From Xylaria sp. FL1777 (lineage: Eukaryota > Ascomycota > Sordariomycetes > Xylariales > Xylariaceae): a stretch of 64,000 bases of DNA. Below the pieces are notes generated by a model. That model was not told where the DNA came from, made no database searches, and worked only from the letters and a program-made list of their open reading frames with translations. Both the position numbers and the translations under genes were made by a program. The DNA is taken from assembly GCA_022578965.1 (NCBI GenBank), contig MU400532.1, positions 62,001-126,000 on the forward strand. Reading direction: 5' to 3'. The first letter of the stretch is position 1; each line of letters opens with the position of its first letter. Positions 33,595 to 45,424 of the stretch are shown here, in pieces.

Positions 33595-34431
33595 ATGTGC
33601 GTGAAGAATATATTCTCCGAGCAGCGGCCTGATGGCCGGCTTCGCACTTGGACCGAGGGCGACTTCTGCCGCTACGCACGCCGCGGAGAGTTCTGCGAGA
33701 GAACCCAAGAACTGCGCCATCCCCCAGGATACCGAGGACCTGAAACAAGAAGCTCAGCATACAGCTATGGCCAGTTGCCGCCAACACCCCCATTGTCCCA
33801 CTCCGACTATACTTCCGACTCTGAGCGTTCGAACAAGCGCCGATCTGGTATCTACATCAACGACCATAAAGTACTAGAGGTTAATCGGAGGCACTCGTCG
33901 CGGCATAGGAGAGATGGGAGCGGAGACCGCATCTATGTTGGTAGCTCGCCGCTATCACGGACACCACCAATATACCAACACAGCGTACCATCGAGCCCCA
34001 TCTACGACACTTACGAGCCTAGCTACCACGACGTTGATGACCGCGAACGCTCGCGCGAGCGGCCAACATCGATCAAGGTAGAGATCATCAACGAACAGCC
34101 TAAGAGCCACCGCCGGCAGGGTTCATCTTCCAAGACGAACTCATCACGCGACAGCACTGGAGATGAGCGCCGCCAACGACGACTTTCTGTTCACGGGGAC
34201 CAACAGCGGCAGCGCAGGAGAGAATCCGAGATCGCGCGACAAAACGAGGCGATCGCGAGCCGAACACCAGTGCCATCAAGCCCACGCTACCGACGTGGCT
34301 CGGTAGCCATTATCCCCACCATCCCGGTGCAGGAGCGCATGCGCTTCAAAGACGAAGAAATACAAGAACGTGAAATCGAAGCTCAGAGGCGGCGGCTCAA
34401 GGATCGCTTCGAATTCAAGAGCTATCACTAG
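33595..34431 (+). CDS. Arg/Ser-rich fungal conserved-type protein, function unknown
   Basis: Single exon, 278 aa from the ATG in GCCACAATGTGC. The frame stays open upstream to about 33325, but 33595 is its first ATG and no ATG in any frame occurs for some 460 bases before it. The N-terminus (MCVKNIFSEQRPDGR) with WTEGDFCRYARRGEFCERTQELRHPPGY is a compact Cys/Arg/aromatic module that I recall as recurrent in fungal hypothetical proteins. The rest is disordered: Ser/Pro/Arg-rich, with SPIYDTYEPSYHD, many RR/RS pairs, and a C-terminal Arg/Glu-rich helix (ERMRFKDEEIQEREIEAQRR). This suggests a nuclear or RNA-associated scaffold, but that is inference only. Confidence 0.75.
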   Translation: MCVKNIFSEQRPDGRLRTWTEGDFCRYARRGEFCERTQELRHPPGYRGPETRSSAYSYGQLPPTPPLSHSDYTSDSERSNKRRSGIYINDHKVLEVNRRHSSRHRRDGSGDRIYVGSSPLSRTPPIYQHSVPSSPIYDTYEPSYHDVDDRERSRERPTSIKVEIINEQPKSHRRQGSSSKTNSSRDSTGDERRQRRLSVHGDQQRQRRRESEIARQNEAIASRTPVPSSPRYRRGSVAIIPTIPVQERMRFKDEEIQEREIEAQRRRLKDRFEFKSYH

Positions 34432-37310
34432 CTCTAAGCTATACATTCAACCCCCCCAAAAAAACATGTAAAAAACCTTTATTAAAAAAATACCGACGTT
34501 CAGCATGTTGCAATGTTTTACTATTATAGATTGAACATTTGGGCGCTTGGATGGGAATTGGCCTTGTTCACTGCCCGCATGAATGGGATTTGCTTTGGCT
34601 TTGCTTTGGGTTTTCAACAAGCATGTATAAGATGATACCAATTACACCAACCACGGAGAAGGAAGACACGGGCTACGAGAATATGTATATGTAGATCTTG
34701 TGTCACATCTAGGGCCGCCTTATTATGGACAGAGCGAGCAATTAATGAAGCCAATCAAAAAAATTCAATAGAATACTCGATGATCGTTTTTTCCCGTGAA
34801 TGTGCCCGTCCATTCCTCGCCAGGTCGACCACTTAGACCTTAGGCTGTCGCAAAATTCATGATGGAATGCGACTCCAAGGTTGTCAATTGGGGAAAATAG
34901 TTGGACCCCGCCAAATGATGGTTGCGGGGTTCTCCCGTCAACGACTCCCGCGCGTCTGAGCGTGACATGACTTGACGTCCGTTGGACTGGCTGCCTATGG
35001 AATTGGCGACGTTCATTGGATTCTCACGCAGCCACTGGCATTGCTGCCTGTTTTTTGGTGGTCGATAGGCAACCAGGATTGGGGGACAGGGGTGGGGCAG
35101 AGGGAGAACCATGCTACATTACTTAGGTGCTTAAGTATGTAGGTACTTAGATAGTAGATAGTATTGCCATGTGTAGATAGTGTACTACCTGTTGCTACCA
35201 CTATAAATCTGTATTGTATGTATGTACCTACGTAATAGGCGGGTACCTGAGTATATAAGTCCCTCTATATACCTTAGGCATTACCTCATTATTCTGTATG
35301 GTCACCCAGCATTTTGTACACACCAACAAAGTCACACACCCCTCCAAAATGACATGGGATTACCTGCGGTCATGGAACGATATGAGATGCGCTACCTGGG
35401 AGATCCGGTTACGGGACACAGTCGCGTGTCCCGCGGACCCTGAACCCCGCTACAGGTCGCACGGGTGATCAGAGCCAGGTACCTAAGTATACTATGACTC
35501 TTCGCTGCTGAATCGAGAATCGTCTTGGCGTGTTCCGCGCCCTGTCTGCCTTACGAGCCAGCTGCAGTCCGCAGTCACTCGCAATCCAGACCGGTGTCTC
35601 GTTTCTGCATCTGGCAAGTGGCCTGCCTGCCTACCTTATCATAACCATGCTCTCCATATCTAGGACTTCGATCCTTTTTCCACTTCTCTGCCGGTCTTGG
35701 GTTTTCTGGCTGCCTCTCTCTAGATACTATTAGTCTGATGACCAGATCCATCGGGATGCCGTCATTGAAGAACCCATGCCAGAATATGCATATAACCTGC
35801 TTGAATGTTTCCTTATGGGTAGTAATTATCGCACATCTAGATGGGAAACTGAGCAGCCGGCCTCGGAAACATCCTCCCATACGACCCCAGACACACCTTA
35901 CCCACACCGAACCTCTCACACCTTGTTTAGAGGCTAGAATATCTTCTAGGCAGCCGGCTTCCTAGTCCTATTAGTTGGAAAAATATGACCATGATCCGGC
36001 GATGACAAAGGATTCAAAGGATAGATAAGTTAAACATCGTCTAATGATGCTAGTGGCATCCTCCACTACATTTTTCCAGCTCGACATGGATTGCGATCTT
36101 TTTTTTTTCCCTACGCAATATTTTCACTAGATATTAGCTTACCCTATCAGGTCGTATTAAGTAAGTCATATGATCTAGGCGAGTTGCGAAATGTGCCTTA
36201 GTTAAACGATGTCTTCTGAACCCATGATCCTGGTACGACTTGAGACCTCCGAGAGGAACAGCATTCCTCACACGCACACGCATTTGAATAGCATCTCCCA
36301 GAAGTAATAGTCTAAGCGGTGCGGTATAATAAAGCGGGAGATATACTCTACCGTGCGCAGGGCTTAATAATTACCGAACTGTGACCTGGCATACTAATGT
36401 AATACGCACGAGATATACACATCACAAACACGGAGGTCCTTGACCTGAAGCATCGCAATCGTGGTGATAATAGCAAAACGTGTTATGAAGTTGCGCAACC
36501 CCCTTGCACATTAGGAATAGATGCCAGCGCATCATAACTCTAGTTTAGCTGTGACGCATGGCTTTTCTCCCACCATAACCGTCTTTCTCCTTTATGCCAT
36601 GATATCCGGCATGGTAGTCACACCCCTACATGCCTGGTGTCAGGGGAGAATGAGAGCTCTAACTATCTATCTAGATGATGAATGGGGTCAACTTAGTGCG
36701 TCGAAGTGCTTGTGCGGGAAGCGCCATCGAGCTGCAGAGATGACTCGGGGCGGAGGTAAGCTGTGGGGAAGGGCGTGCACATACGGCATGGCATTGGCAT
36801 GGCACGTTGGACGGACGGGAGGCGGATGGGGAAAAGACGCATTGCTTCTAGACTAGACAGGCAGAAGGGCTGAGACGTGCGGATCCCCGTCGACTCATCC
36901 GGAATGCGATGGAATAGGTAGCTAGCTGTTCGAGATAAGAGAAACCGATATAGTCTACTGCGTAGTCGTCACTATAGCAATTTAGGGGGGTAAAATAGAA
37001 GGGGAAAGAGGGCAAAAATTCGATGGCCAGACGTTTTGACAATCGTACGAGAGGAACACGTCTTCTGACGAATAGTAGTCGGTGTAATTCCACGTCTCTC
37101 GTGACTGACCAGGTCCAAAACCTGCTTCGAAGGTGTAGGTAAGTGGAGTGAAGCTTTTCGATGTATACTAGCTACATCATAATCAACTCATTCGGACACC
37201 TAAGTATACAAATCCGATAGTAGGTATCATTCGACGTACAATACTATGTACGTCTACTTTACATCCCCCTTTGAGCATAGCCGAGAAGAAGGATGCAAGT
37301 CGCCTCTCGC
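34432..37310. other. Intergenic region, no gene seen
   Basis: About 2.9 kb with only short non-homologous frames. It contains TAC/GTA-rich words around 35110-35260. Confidence 0.5.
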
Positions 37311-38632
37311 TCATCGCTCATTAGATACCCGCCAAATAACCTTCTCGCGACTCGCGCCTTCTCGCATGGCGTTTAATCCCTTCGTGGCCCTCTCCAAGAG
37401 CGTCTGACCCTCTACGATCCGGTATCGGTTGGGTTGCACAACGCCTTGCGCCAGTAAAGCAGGCATGATCTCGGTCTGGAGCTTCTCGCGGAACAGCTCA
37501 TTCTGTGGTGGTGTCCATAACTAGTTAGCATTTCTTCCATCTCGTAAATACATGTAAGACATGAGTATGGTCCAAGAATAATTTCATTTCTGCTCAGGCT
37601 TTTTTTAAAAAGTTCTTTTTTGAAAGTCACAACTCACCTTCCAATAGAAATGAGTCCGGACGCCTGAGACGCTCACACCTCTCGCCCATACAACACTACT
37701 CCCGGCGTCCATCGAGTACTCCGGTGCCGTCTCGTCGCTGGCATGCTTCAGGATGACCGGGAGCATGACGGCGACTGTGCTGCCGCTTTGCGCGAGCTTG
37801 GAGATCGGCGTCAGGGTCCGCTCCTGCGAACCGATACAGTCGACGATGAGCGGGAAGACAGGCGCTTCGGCCCCTTGTGCGCTTTTGAGCAGATCATCGA
37901 CGACTGTGGGGCTCCTGTAGTCGTAGACCTCTGATGCGCCGAGTCCCTGGATAGATGCGTGATGACCGGGCGAGGCGGTGCCGACGATGTGCTTATATCC
38001 GTAGTACTTCAGGACTTGGATGGTGAGCTGTCCTACCGATGAGGCCGCGCCCCAAATGAGAATGCGCTCATCTCCCCGGGGAGGCTGATAGTCAGATGGC
38101 TTAGGCCACAGCATCGGCAGCTTCAAGTCTGTGGCGATGGTGTTGAATGCTGTGACAAAGTTCTCGGGCAATGTGACGGCTTCTTCAAGTGAGAAGCCCT
38201 CTGGTACCTATTCGTTTGTATGAGTCTCCTGAATCATTGGTGTTCTTTTCCATTTCTCCTTCGTTACGTATTTCAGGGGCGAGATGATCTTACCTTGCCA
38301 AATACCCATTCAGGTGCAGTGGAGTACTCTTGATGGGTCTTCCATTCGGGCCTCTGGTGTGCGAAGCCAAATACCCTATCACCGACCTGGAAATGCTTGA
38401 CATCAGGACCAACTTCGACTACGATGCCGGCGCCGGTAGACCCTGTCCTCATCGGGTGCTCGACCAGAAGGCCGCCGTCGGCCTGATGAAGGTCGAGCGG
38501 TGTGGACGCTGTCCACTTGATGTTGACCATGATCTCGTCGCCTTTGGGAGATATTGTTGGAAACTTGCGGACTTCGTACGGAACCCGGGTTCCCACGAGC
38601 ACAAGACCATCGTGAGTTCGTTGGTTAGACAT
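37311..38632 (-). CDS. MDR-superfamily oxidoreductase (zinc-independent alcohol dehydrogenase/enoyl-reductase type)
   Basis: Three exons, complement(37311..37502, 37638..38207, 38294..38632); 366 aa. Introns are 86 and 135 nt, both phase 0 with GTAAGA and GTGAGT donors. A GroES-like N-terminal domain (IKWTASTPLDLHQADG; GSTGAGIVVEVG; FQVGDRVFGF) precedes a Rossmann domain with GAASSVGQ (166-173). VVDDL, a DCIGS segment and the C-terminal REGASREKVIWRV follow. The Cys ligands of zinc-dependent alcohol dehydrogenases are absent, so an NADPH-dependent quinone/enoyl-reductase-like activity is likely. Related proteins act as trans-enoyl reductases with PKS enzymes, but no PKS is nearby. It is divergent from ERG24 across 840 bp. 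Confidence 0.92.
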
Positions 38633-38745
38633 TACGTATGAGTGTTGTCGGGGGATATGAATAAAGAACTGTCAGGTTTAGGCACTCCTGTTGTGACCTG
38701 AGTCCGTGAAGCTCAGAAGACGCATCTTCAACACTGATTCATCAC

Positions 38746-38754
38746 CCTTATATA
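38746..38754 (-). promoter_or_regulatory. TATA box of the MDR oxidoreductase
   Basis: TATATAAGG on the minus strand, about 115-120 bp upstream of the ATG at 38632. Confidence 0.5.
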
Positions 38755-39425
38755 CTCATTCTCGCCAGTATACGCTGCAGCGCAAGGCGCTTCGTTATAG
38801 TATCATGACTTCGATTGATAACTAAGCAGCGTATATGATGTCCGAAAAGGGAAAGTTCCTGCGGTTCCTGCGTTGAACCGAAACGCATTGAGAGGAACAA
38901 AGAAGCTTCGTGGCGATGATATCACAGCTGAGGTTAGGTAAGCGACTATTTGCTGGAACACTAAGCCGAAAAGAGAAGCATGATGCGGTTCATGCTTTAC
39001 GTTGGCGGGTGCTTGCATGCGTACCTAACGTACCTAACCCAATGCCAATGTGTGGCTGGTGCAGCCTCACTATAAATGTTAAGTACTACCTCCCTAACCG
39101 AAGCAAAGTACTTAGTGACCTGTCGATCGGCGTACTTCAGCACCGGTACCGATGTTTCAATTGGTGGGAAGCCACGGAGAGGCTGAGCAAGTAATTGTCA
39201 ATGTAATTGTCATCACCACCGGAAAGCTACGCTTCCGTCGCATATGACAGCAATTAGTACGAGTACGAGAGCGCGCCAAGCCTTTTAAGACAAACACACG
39301 TAAATTCTTCCCCTCTGCTAACGTTCAATATTTAAATAAAGGCTTTCTTCCCCCATGCTAGAAAAGGCCCAAGATATCTGATCTCCATGCTCTCTCGGTC
39401 GCCAGCAAACAATTGAACCAAATCA

Positions 39426-39454
39426 TCATCGTCGTCGTCGTCGTCGTTGTCGTC
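39426..39454 (+). repeat. (CGT)n microsatellite in the ERG24 leader
   Basis: CATCATCGTCGTCGTCGTCG-type trinucleotide run ending some 20 bp before the ERG24 ATG (39473). It probably lies in the 5' untranslated region. Confidence 0.7.
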
Positions 39455-39472
39455 TGAATCACCAAGTCTGTT

Positions 39473-41019
39473 ATGGCGCCTAACTACGAGTTTGGCGGCC
39501 CGTAAGTGCCAAGCGCTGCACTCTCCTGAACGACATCTGTCTTTGCTCACAAACTCTTAGGTTCGGTGCTGCGAGTATCGTGATCGGGCTTCCACTGCTC
39601 ATATACACGTTCGCATTTGTCTGCAATGACATCTCCGGCTGTCCTGCTCCGTCTTTACTGCATCCCAGCAGCTTTGATCTAGAAACGTTCAAGGCCGAAA
39701 TAGGCTGGCCTGGCTTCAGTGGCCTGCACAGCTGGGAGGTTACTAGTGTCGCCCTCGGTTACCATTTCTTCAGCTTGCTATTATGGAGAATCCTGCCCGC
39801 GGAAGAAGTAATCGGTACCAAGCTGCCGCAACATGGCCGTCCATTGAAGTACCGCATGAACTGTAAGTGTTTTATTATGCAACTTGTAAGCGCAGTCAAT
39901 TAATCAATCACGCTAGCTTTCGCATCTACTGTCGTTCATCTGGCGATCCTTGGTATTGGCACAGCTATCAAAGGAGCTGACTTCATTGTCTGGACCTATA
40001 TCACGGACAACTATGTCCAACTGATGACCGCTCACATCCTCATTTCTGTCGCTCTCTCCATTTTCATTTACGTAAATAGTTTCACTGTCGACACAAACTA
40101 CCCCAACAAGGACATGCGTGAGCTTGCGGCTGGCGGCATTACCGGAAACTTTATCTACGATTTTTACATTGGTCGTGAATTGAACCCCCGTGTCACGCTA
40201 CCCTTCTTTGGCGAGATTGATCTCAAGACATTCTGCGAAATGCGCCAGGGACTTACCGGGTGGATTATCATGGATTTGGCCTTCATTGCTAAGCAATATC
40301 GCACCTACGGCTATGTTTCTGACAGCATCATCTTCGTTACTGCTTTCCAGTCCTATTACGTGCTCGACGGACAGTACCTGGAGGCTGGAATCATGACGAT
40401 GATGGATATCACCACTGACGGCTTTGGCTACATGCTGGCATTCGGCGACCTTGCTTGGGTCCCATTCCTGTATTCGACTCAAACCCGTTACCTCTCCGTC
40501 TACCCGGTTCACCTTGGAGTGTCGGGTGTCCTTGCTGCTTGTGCTGTGTTTGCGACTGGTTTATCTATCTTCCGAGCCGCCAATTCACAGAAGAACCTGT
40601 TCCGCAGCAACCCCAACGATCCGAAAGTGGCCAAGTTGTCGTATCTCCAGACAAAGCGAGGCACGAAGCTTCTCACTGCCGGCTGGTGGGGCACCTCACG
40701 TCATATCAACTACTTCGGAGACTGGTTGCAAGCATCCCCGTTCAGCCTGCCGACCGGAATCTCCGGTTACACTATTCTCTCTGCCGGCAGTACCGTTGCA
40801 ACTGCCCATGCTGCCAAGATGCTTGACGGCCGCAATGTTGTTCAGGATGAAGCAAAGGGCTGGGGTATCCTTTTCACGTACTTTTACGTGCTCTACTTCG
40901 GTGTCCTTCTCATTCACCGCGAAGGCAGAGACGATCTTGCATGTGCGAAGAAGTATGGTGAGGACTGGGCCAAGTATAAGAAGCAGGTCAAATACCACAT
41001 TATACCTTACGTCTACTAG
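39473..41019 (+). CDS. erg24: Delta(14)-sterol reductase
   Basis: Three exons, 39473-39501, 39561-39862 and 39917-41019; 477 aa. Introns are 59 and 54 nt with GTAAGT donors. NADPH-dependent reduction of the C14=C15 double bond left after lanosterol/eburicol 14-demethylation, in ergosterol synthesis; ER membrane. Seen: MAPNYEFGGPFGAA start, CNDISGCPAPSLL, about eight membrane helices, and the family signatures DFYIGRELNPR (about 192-202) and LLTAGWWGTSRHINYFGD (about 362-379). The end CAKKYGEDWAKYKKQVKYHIIPYVY is characteristic. I prefer ERG24 over ERG4 because of the CND-SGCPAP N-terminus and IIPYVY terminus. The 10-codon first exon is standard for fungal ERG24. It is the known target of morpholine fungicides. 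Confidence 0.95.
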
Positions 41020-42280
41020 ATGACGTATGATACGAAATAACTTGAACGGTTTTCAGACCAATCCGCCTCGACATAGTGAAAAAAAGGGGTATTGTGTATG
41101 ATTAATGAAAGTTGGGGGGCTTAGGGAGACTGGATTTAATGGTAGATATATAGGCTGTACTTTCTCACAACCACTAATATATAATAACATCCACCCACTG
41201 TAACTAACATCATACTATACTTTCTTTATGCTTGTGTCCCAACTATGGCAGAGAATTTTAGAACCACTTTCATCCGCTTTTCTCACCTCATCGTGAGACT
41301 GCTGATATGAGGCGAAATATCTATTACATAATAGGCGATTGAAAGCTGACAACTTCGTGCTGACTTACGCACTAGTAGTGGCTGTGATTACTAACTACCT
41401 AGTAGCACTGTAAGTTTCCTATATGGCCATATTCCAATATCGCAGCTCAAGAAAAGTGTGCATGAAGTGCTAATTGCTTCTGCCCGAATGCGGCAGGTCT
41501 ATAGAATAAAGTATCGCCGACCCAGCCCGTGCCCAATCAATTTCGGCCCTGATCAAGGCAGTGGGCCGAGGCATAACCGGCTCCTCTCCCGGAGGTGTGT
41601 AGCAATGGGTGGTAGGTAGTAGTTTTGGCTGCAGACAGATCGTGCCAGTGCTTCTCTTTGCCATGCCATGATTGTTAATAGTATACATCGAGAATCATAC
41701 CCAATTGCCAGATTATTCAATGATGTATATAAAAAGTCCCGGATTGTTGACGCTATAATGATGACAGCATCCCCAAACATGCGCTTTAACAGAATCACTC
41801 ATCAACTCGTTCCATCTTGCTGTCACGCTTTTGGCTGACCTCAGCATCAAACCCCTAATTTCACTTCATGCTATGGAGGTTTTTAACCCTAACGGTCCTT
41901 TCGAGCGCAGACGTCATTCAGCATATCTTAGAGTTGTCCAGTCTCTTATACTTCTTGTAGCATTAGCTCTTTAAGAGATATAAATAAGTCACTAGAAAAG
42001 TCATTATACTATCACTTGATCCCCTAGCGTCGCCGGCGGGCAAGGCGCAGGTCACATCACGGCCCTGCAAGTGCATAGGTCGGCCTCTGTGGGGTTCAAG
42101 TATTCTACTAGCGGCTTACTCAGCGGTGATTTACCGCCGGAATCTAAGTCGTAGTCTAGACACGGCCAGAAGAAAATGTAAGCTGGCGGCCGGCGCCGTC
42201 ATACCGCTAGGGGAGTGCAATTTCGGCTATTGCATGGAGGACCGGTAGGGCACTGGAATACTAATTGGTACTGGGTATCG
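41020..42280. other. Intergenic region, no gene seen
   Basis: Between ERG24 and the GH55 gene. Only short frames without motifs. Confidence 0.5.
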
Positions 42281-42289
42281 CTCTGGGGA

Positions 42290-42299
42290 GATATATAAG
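42290..42299 (+). promoter_or_regulatory. TATA box of the GH55 glucanase
   Basis: GATATATAAG lies 103-112 bp upstream of the ATG. SYGGRG words, the CreA carbon-repressor core, occur nearby (CTGGGG at 42283, GTGGGG at 42089, and CCCCGC on the other strand near 42313 and 42344). This would fit glucose repression, but the motif is short and common. Confidence 0.5.
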
Positions 42300-42401
42300 T
42301 ATGGCTTTATTCCCCGCAGAGCCAGGACTCCAGCTGAGGGACACCCCGCGAATACACACCATCTCCTTGAAGCCGAGGGGAAGTTACCGACCTAGTTGAC
42401 G

Positions 42402-45400
42402 ATGAAGTTCTTGCACGCGGCTTCGCTCCTGTTGGCCGGGGTTAGTGCCTCGCCAACACCCAGAGAAGATGGCAACGACACGGTCCTGGCCGCTCGGGCA
42501 ACTAGTTTCTGGTATGCTAACTTCGACCACACTGGAGCTCCCCGCGGATACGCCCCCGACCTCGATGGCGACTACAACTATCCCGTCTATATGGCCGTGA
42601 ACCCGGGTGATGGTGCCGGTATTCAGAGGGCAATCAACGCTGGTACTAACGGCGGAACTCGACATCCCCAGTGGTTGGCATCTCAGCCAAGAGTATGTTA
42701 TACAGTGGCTTCTTTGAAGCAGAAAGATACTAAATATGCAAATAGGTTGTGTACATACCTCCGGGCACTTATTCTATTAGCCAGACTATACGAATGAATG
42801 TAAGTAATTCTCAGACTTCCCCCTTCTCCCCCCTTTCCCTCCCGCCATGCTGGTGCTTTTCGATGATACAAATACGGATTGCTGACTCCAACTATTGCAG
42901 ACTGATACTATCTTGATGGGTGATGCTACGAATGTGAGTCAGAGCTTCAGAGAAGATAGCTCCAGAATATGAAGCTCATGAATTTTTCCGTAGCCGCCGA
43001 TCATCAAAGCTGCAGCCGGTTTCTCCGGCGACCAAACTCTCATCTCTGGTAAGATTTAACGGACAGAAATGATTAGATCTTGTCTAACGAATGAACGAAC
43101 ATAGGCCAGGATCCAGCAACTGGTGTAAGCGGAGAACTATCCTTTGCCGTTGGGCTGAAGAACCTGGTTCTTGATACCACCAGTATACCCGGAGGTGAAT
43201 ATCCTGTCTCAAGTAACTGCTTCCGTTGTTACTATATGCTGAAACTTAATAGGCAATTCGTTTACTGCTCTGTATTGGGGCGTAGCTCAAGCAGCTCAGC
43301 TGCAAAACATCAAGATTACGATGGCTTCATCTAGCAATGGCAATGGTCACACAGGTATTCTGCTTGGACGGGGTTCTACCCTCGGCCTTTCAGATGTGAG
43401 GATTGAGCGTGGTCAAGTAAGTCACTCTATATTGCTACGGGTTTATGATATAAATATTGATGGAAGTAACATACAGTTTGGAATATGGCATAATGGACAC
43501 CAGCAAGCACTATAGTAAGCAATTTCTAAGTGGGTTTCTGGTTCTAGAGGGAATTAGAGTATTTTGGCTCTTTTCGCACTGCTCCGAAACACTTACAAAT
43601 TACTCCTTGAAAGACGGTAACTGACTGCAAGTGTTGCAGTAAATCCATTTACTTCTACCAGAACACGGTCGGCATCCTCATCTCAGGAGGTGCTACAATT
43701 AGCATTATCGCCCCTACCTTTGAGACTTGCGGAACAGGTGTTCGAAACACAGGTGGTGACCCCTGGATCGCATTAGTGGACGCCGTATCCATAAACTCTG
43801 GCATCACCTTTGTCACTACAGGATATCCTTCGTTTATAATTGAAAACTTGAGCAAAGACACCGGTTCCATTATCGCTCAAGGACCATCAGGGACTCTCCT
43901 CGGCGCTCAAAGCCACGTCGACACCTTCACATATGGAAACACAGTTAACCGAAACCCAATTTATGGAGCGACAACCACCACCAACGCTCGTCCTAGTCAG
44001 CTTGCACCAAACGGCAGATACCCCGTGTTGCCAGCGCCCAACTATGCGTCCAATTCTGTCAGTGACTTTATTAACATCAAGGACCCCAATCAAAATGGTG
44101 GCCACACTGTTAAGGGTGATAATACTATCGATGAGGCGGGTGTTCTGAACCAGGTTCTTCAATATGCAGCCAACAATAACAAGATCGCATACTTCCCGTT
44201 CGGCAAGTACCGAGTTGATTCTACGCTCTTGATTCCGAAAGGATCGCGCATCGTGGGTGAGGCTTGGGCGACCATCACGGGCAACGGCGCCTACTTCAAA
44301 GACTCAAACAATCCTCGTCCCGTAGTTTCTGTCGGCAATGCCGGTGACGTCGGAACAGCCCAGATCCAGGACATGCGCTTTACCGTCAGCGACGTTCTCC
44401 CAGGTGCCATCATCGTCCAGTTCAACATGGCGGGATCGTCCCCGGGCCAAGTAGCTCTTTGGAACTCCCTGATCACAGTCGGCGGCACTCGCGGCGCCTC
44501 AGCGCTGACGAGTACTTGCAAGGACAGCAAGAACGAGTGCAAGGCCGCGTTCCTCGGCATCCATTTCGCACGCACATCCTCCGCGTACGTCGAGAACGTG
44601 TGGAACTGGGTCGCGGATCACATTTCAGAGGACTTCTCGGGCTCGTCTAACATCGCCGCCAAGGGTGGTGCCCTCGTCGAGTCAACTAAAGGCACCTGGC
44701 TGCATGCCCTTGGCAGCGAGCATTGGTGGCTGTACCAACTGAACCTTCGCAATGCCAACAACGTGCTCGTCTCTCTGCTGCAGTCGGAAACCAACTATGA
44801 CCAGGGAGACAACACACAACAGATACCTCCCGCACCCTGGGTCGCCGACGTGACGAACTGGGGTGACCCAGACTTCTCGTGGTGGTTAGTCACTGGAGCC
44901 CTTTATCCCCCCCTTTTAGCAAGTCTCAAAGACACGAATCGCCTAAGTGGGCATATTTAGCTCTTGCAAGCCCCCGAATTCAGAAGAATTATTACAGTAT
45001 ACGGACATTGCTGACTCTAGTGTTCTGAATAGCTCCGGCGGTGACACGCGATGTCGTATGGGCTTCGCCAATTACATCAACGGGGGTTCCAACATCTACA
45101 CCTACGCCTCCGCGAGCTGGGTGTTCTTTTCTGGACCCGGGTACCAGCCTTGTGCCGGCGCTTACCAATGCCAAGGTGAGTCAAACCCCCGCGCCGACCT
45201 CTACTTTACTATCACAGAACTTGAAAATGCTGATGAAAGATTGCGCTGCGATAGACTACATACATTGGATTGCGAAGACACCGTCCAACCTCCAGGCGTT
45301 CGGCCTCTGCTCTAAAGACACGTACGCCGCGCTACGTCTCGCCGATGGCACCGCTATCGTCGCGCAGAACGGATTCACGGGGTCGTGGTCCCCCGGCGGC

Positions 45401-45424
45401 GACGTCGGCCGCTACACGCCGTAG
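42402..45424 (+). CDS. Secreted GH55 exo-beta-1,3-glucanase
   Basis: Ten exons: 42402-42692, 42746-42799, 42901-42933, 42994-43048, 43105-43194, 43253-43416, 43477-43514, 43640-44884, 45033-45175 and 45255-45424. All introns are GT-AG, and the total is 2283 nt (760 aa). It releases glucose from beta-1,3-glucan (fungal walls, callose, laminarin). A signal peptide, MKFLHAASLLLAGVSA, probably cleaves after Ala16. Two right-handed beta-helix (pectate-lyase-3-like) halves follow: the first has NPGDGAGIQRAINAG, VVYIPPGTYSISQTI and ILMGDATNPPIIKAA; the second has VLNQVLQYAANNNKIAYFPFGKYRV and IVGEAWATITGNGAYF. The conserved block LGSEHWWLYQLNL (Glu602) with LLQSETNYDQG (Glu625) lies where GH55 enzymes carry catalytic residues. 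A Cys-rich end (FSWCSGGDTRCRMGFANYI, YQPCAGAYQCQDYIHW) completes the family pattern. Confidence 0.95.

Noticed and set aside
37311..41019. Secondary-metabolite cluster around the enoyl-reductase-like MDR protein and ERG24
   Set aside because: No PKS, NRPS, terpene synthase, P450 or pathway regulator is near; the neighbours are housekeeping genes.
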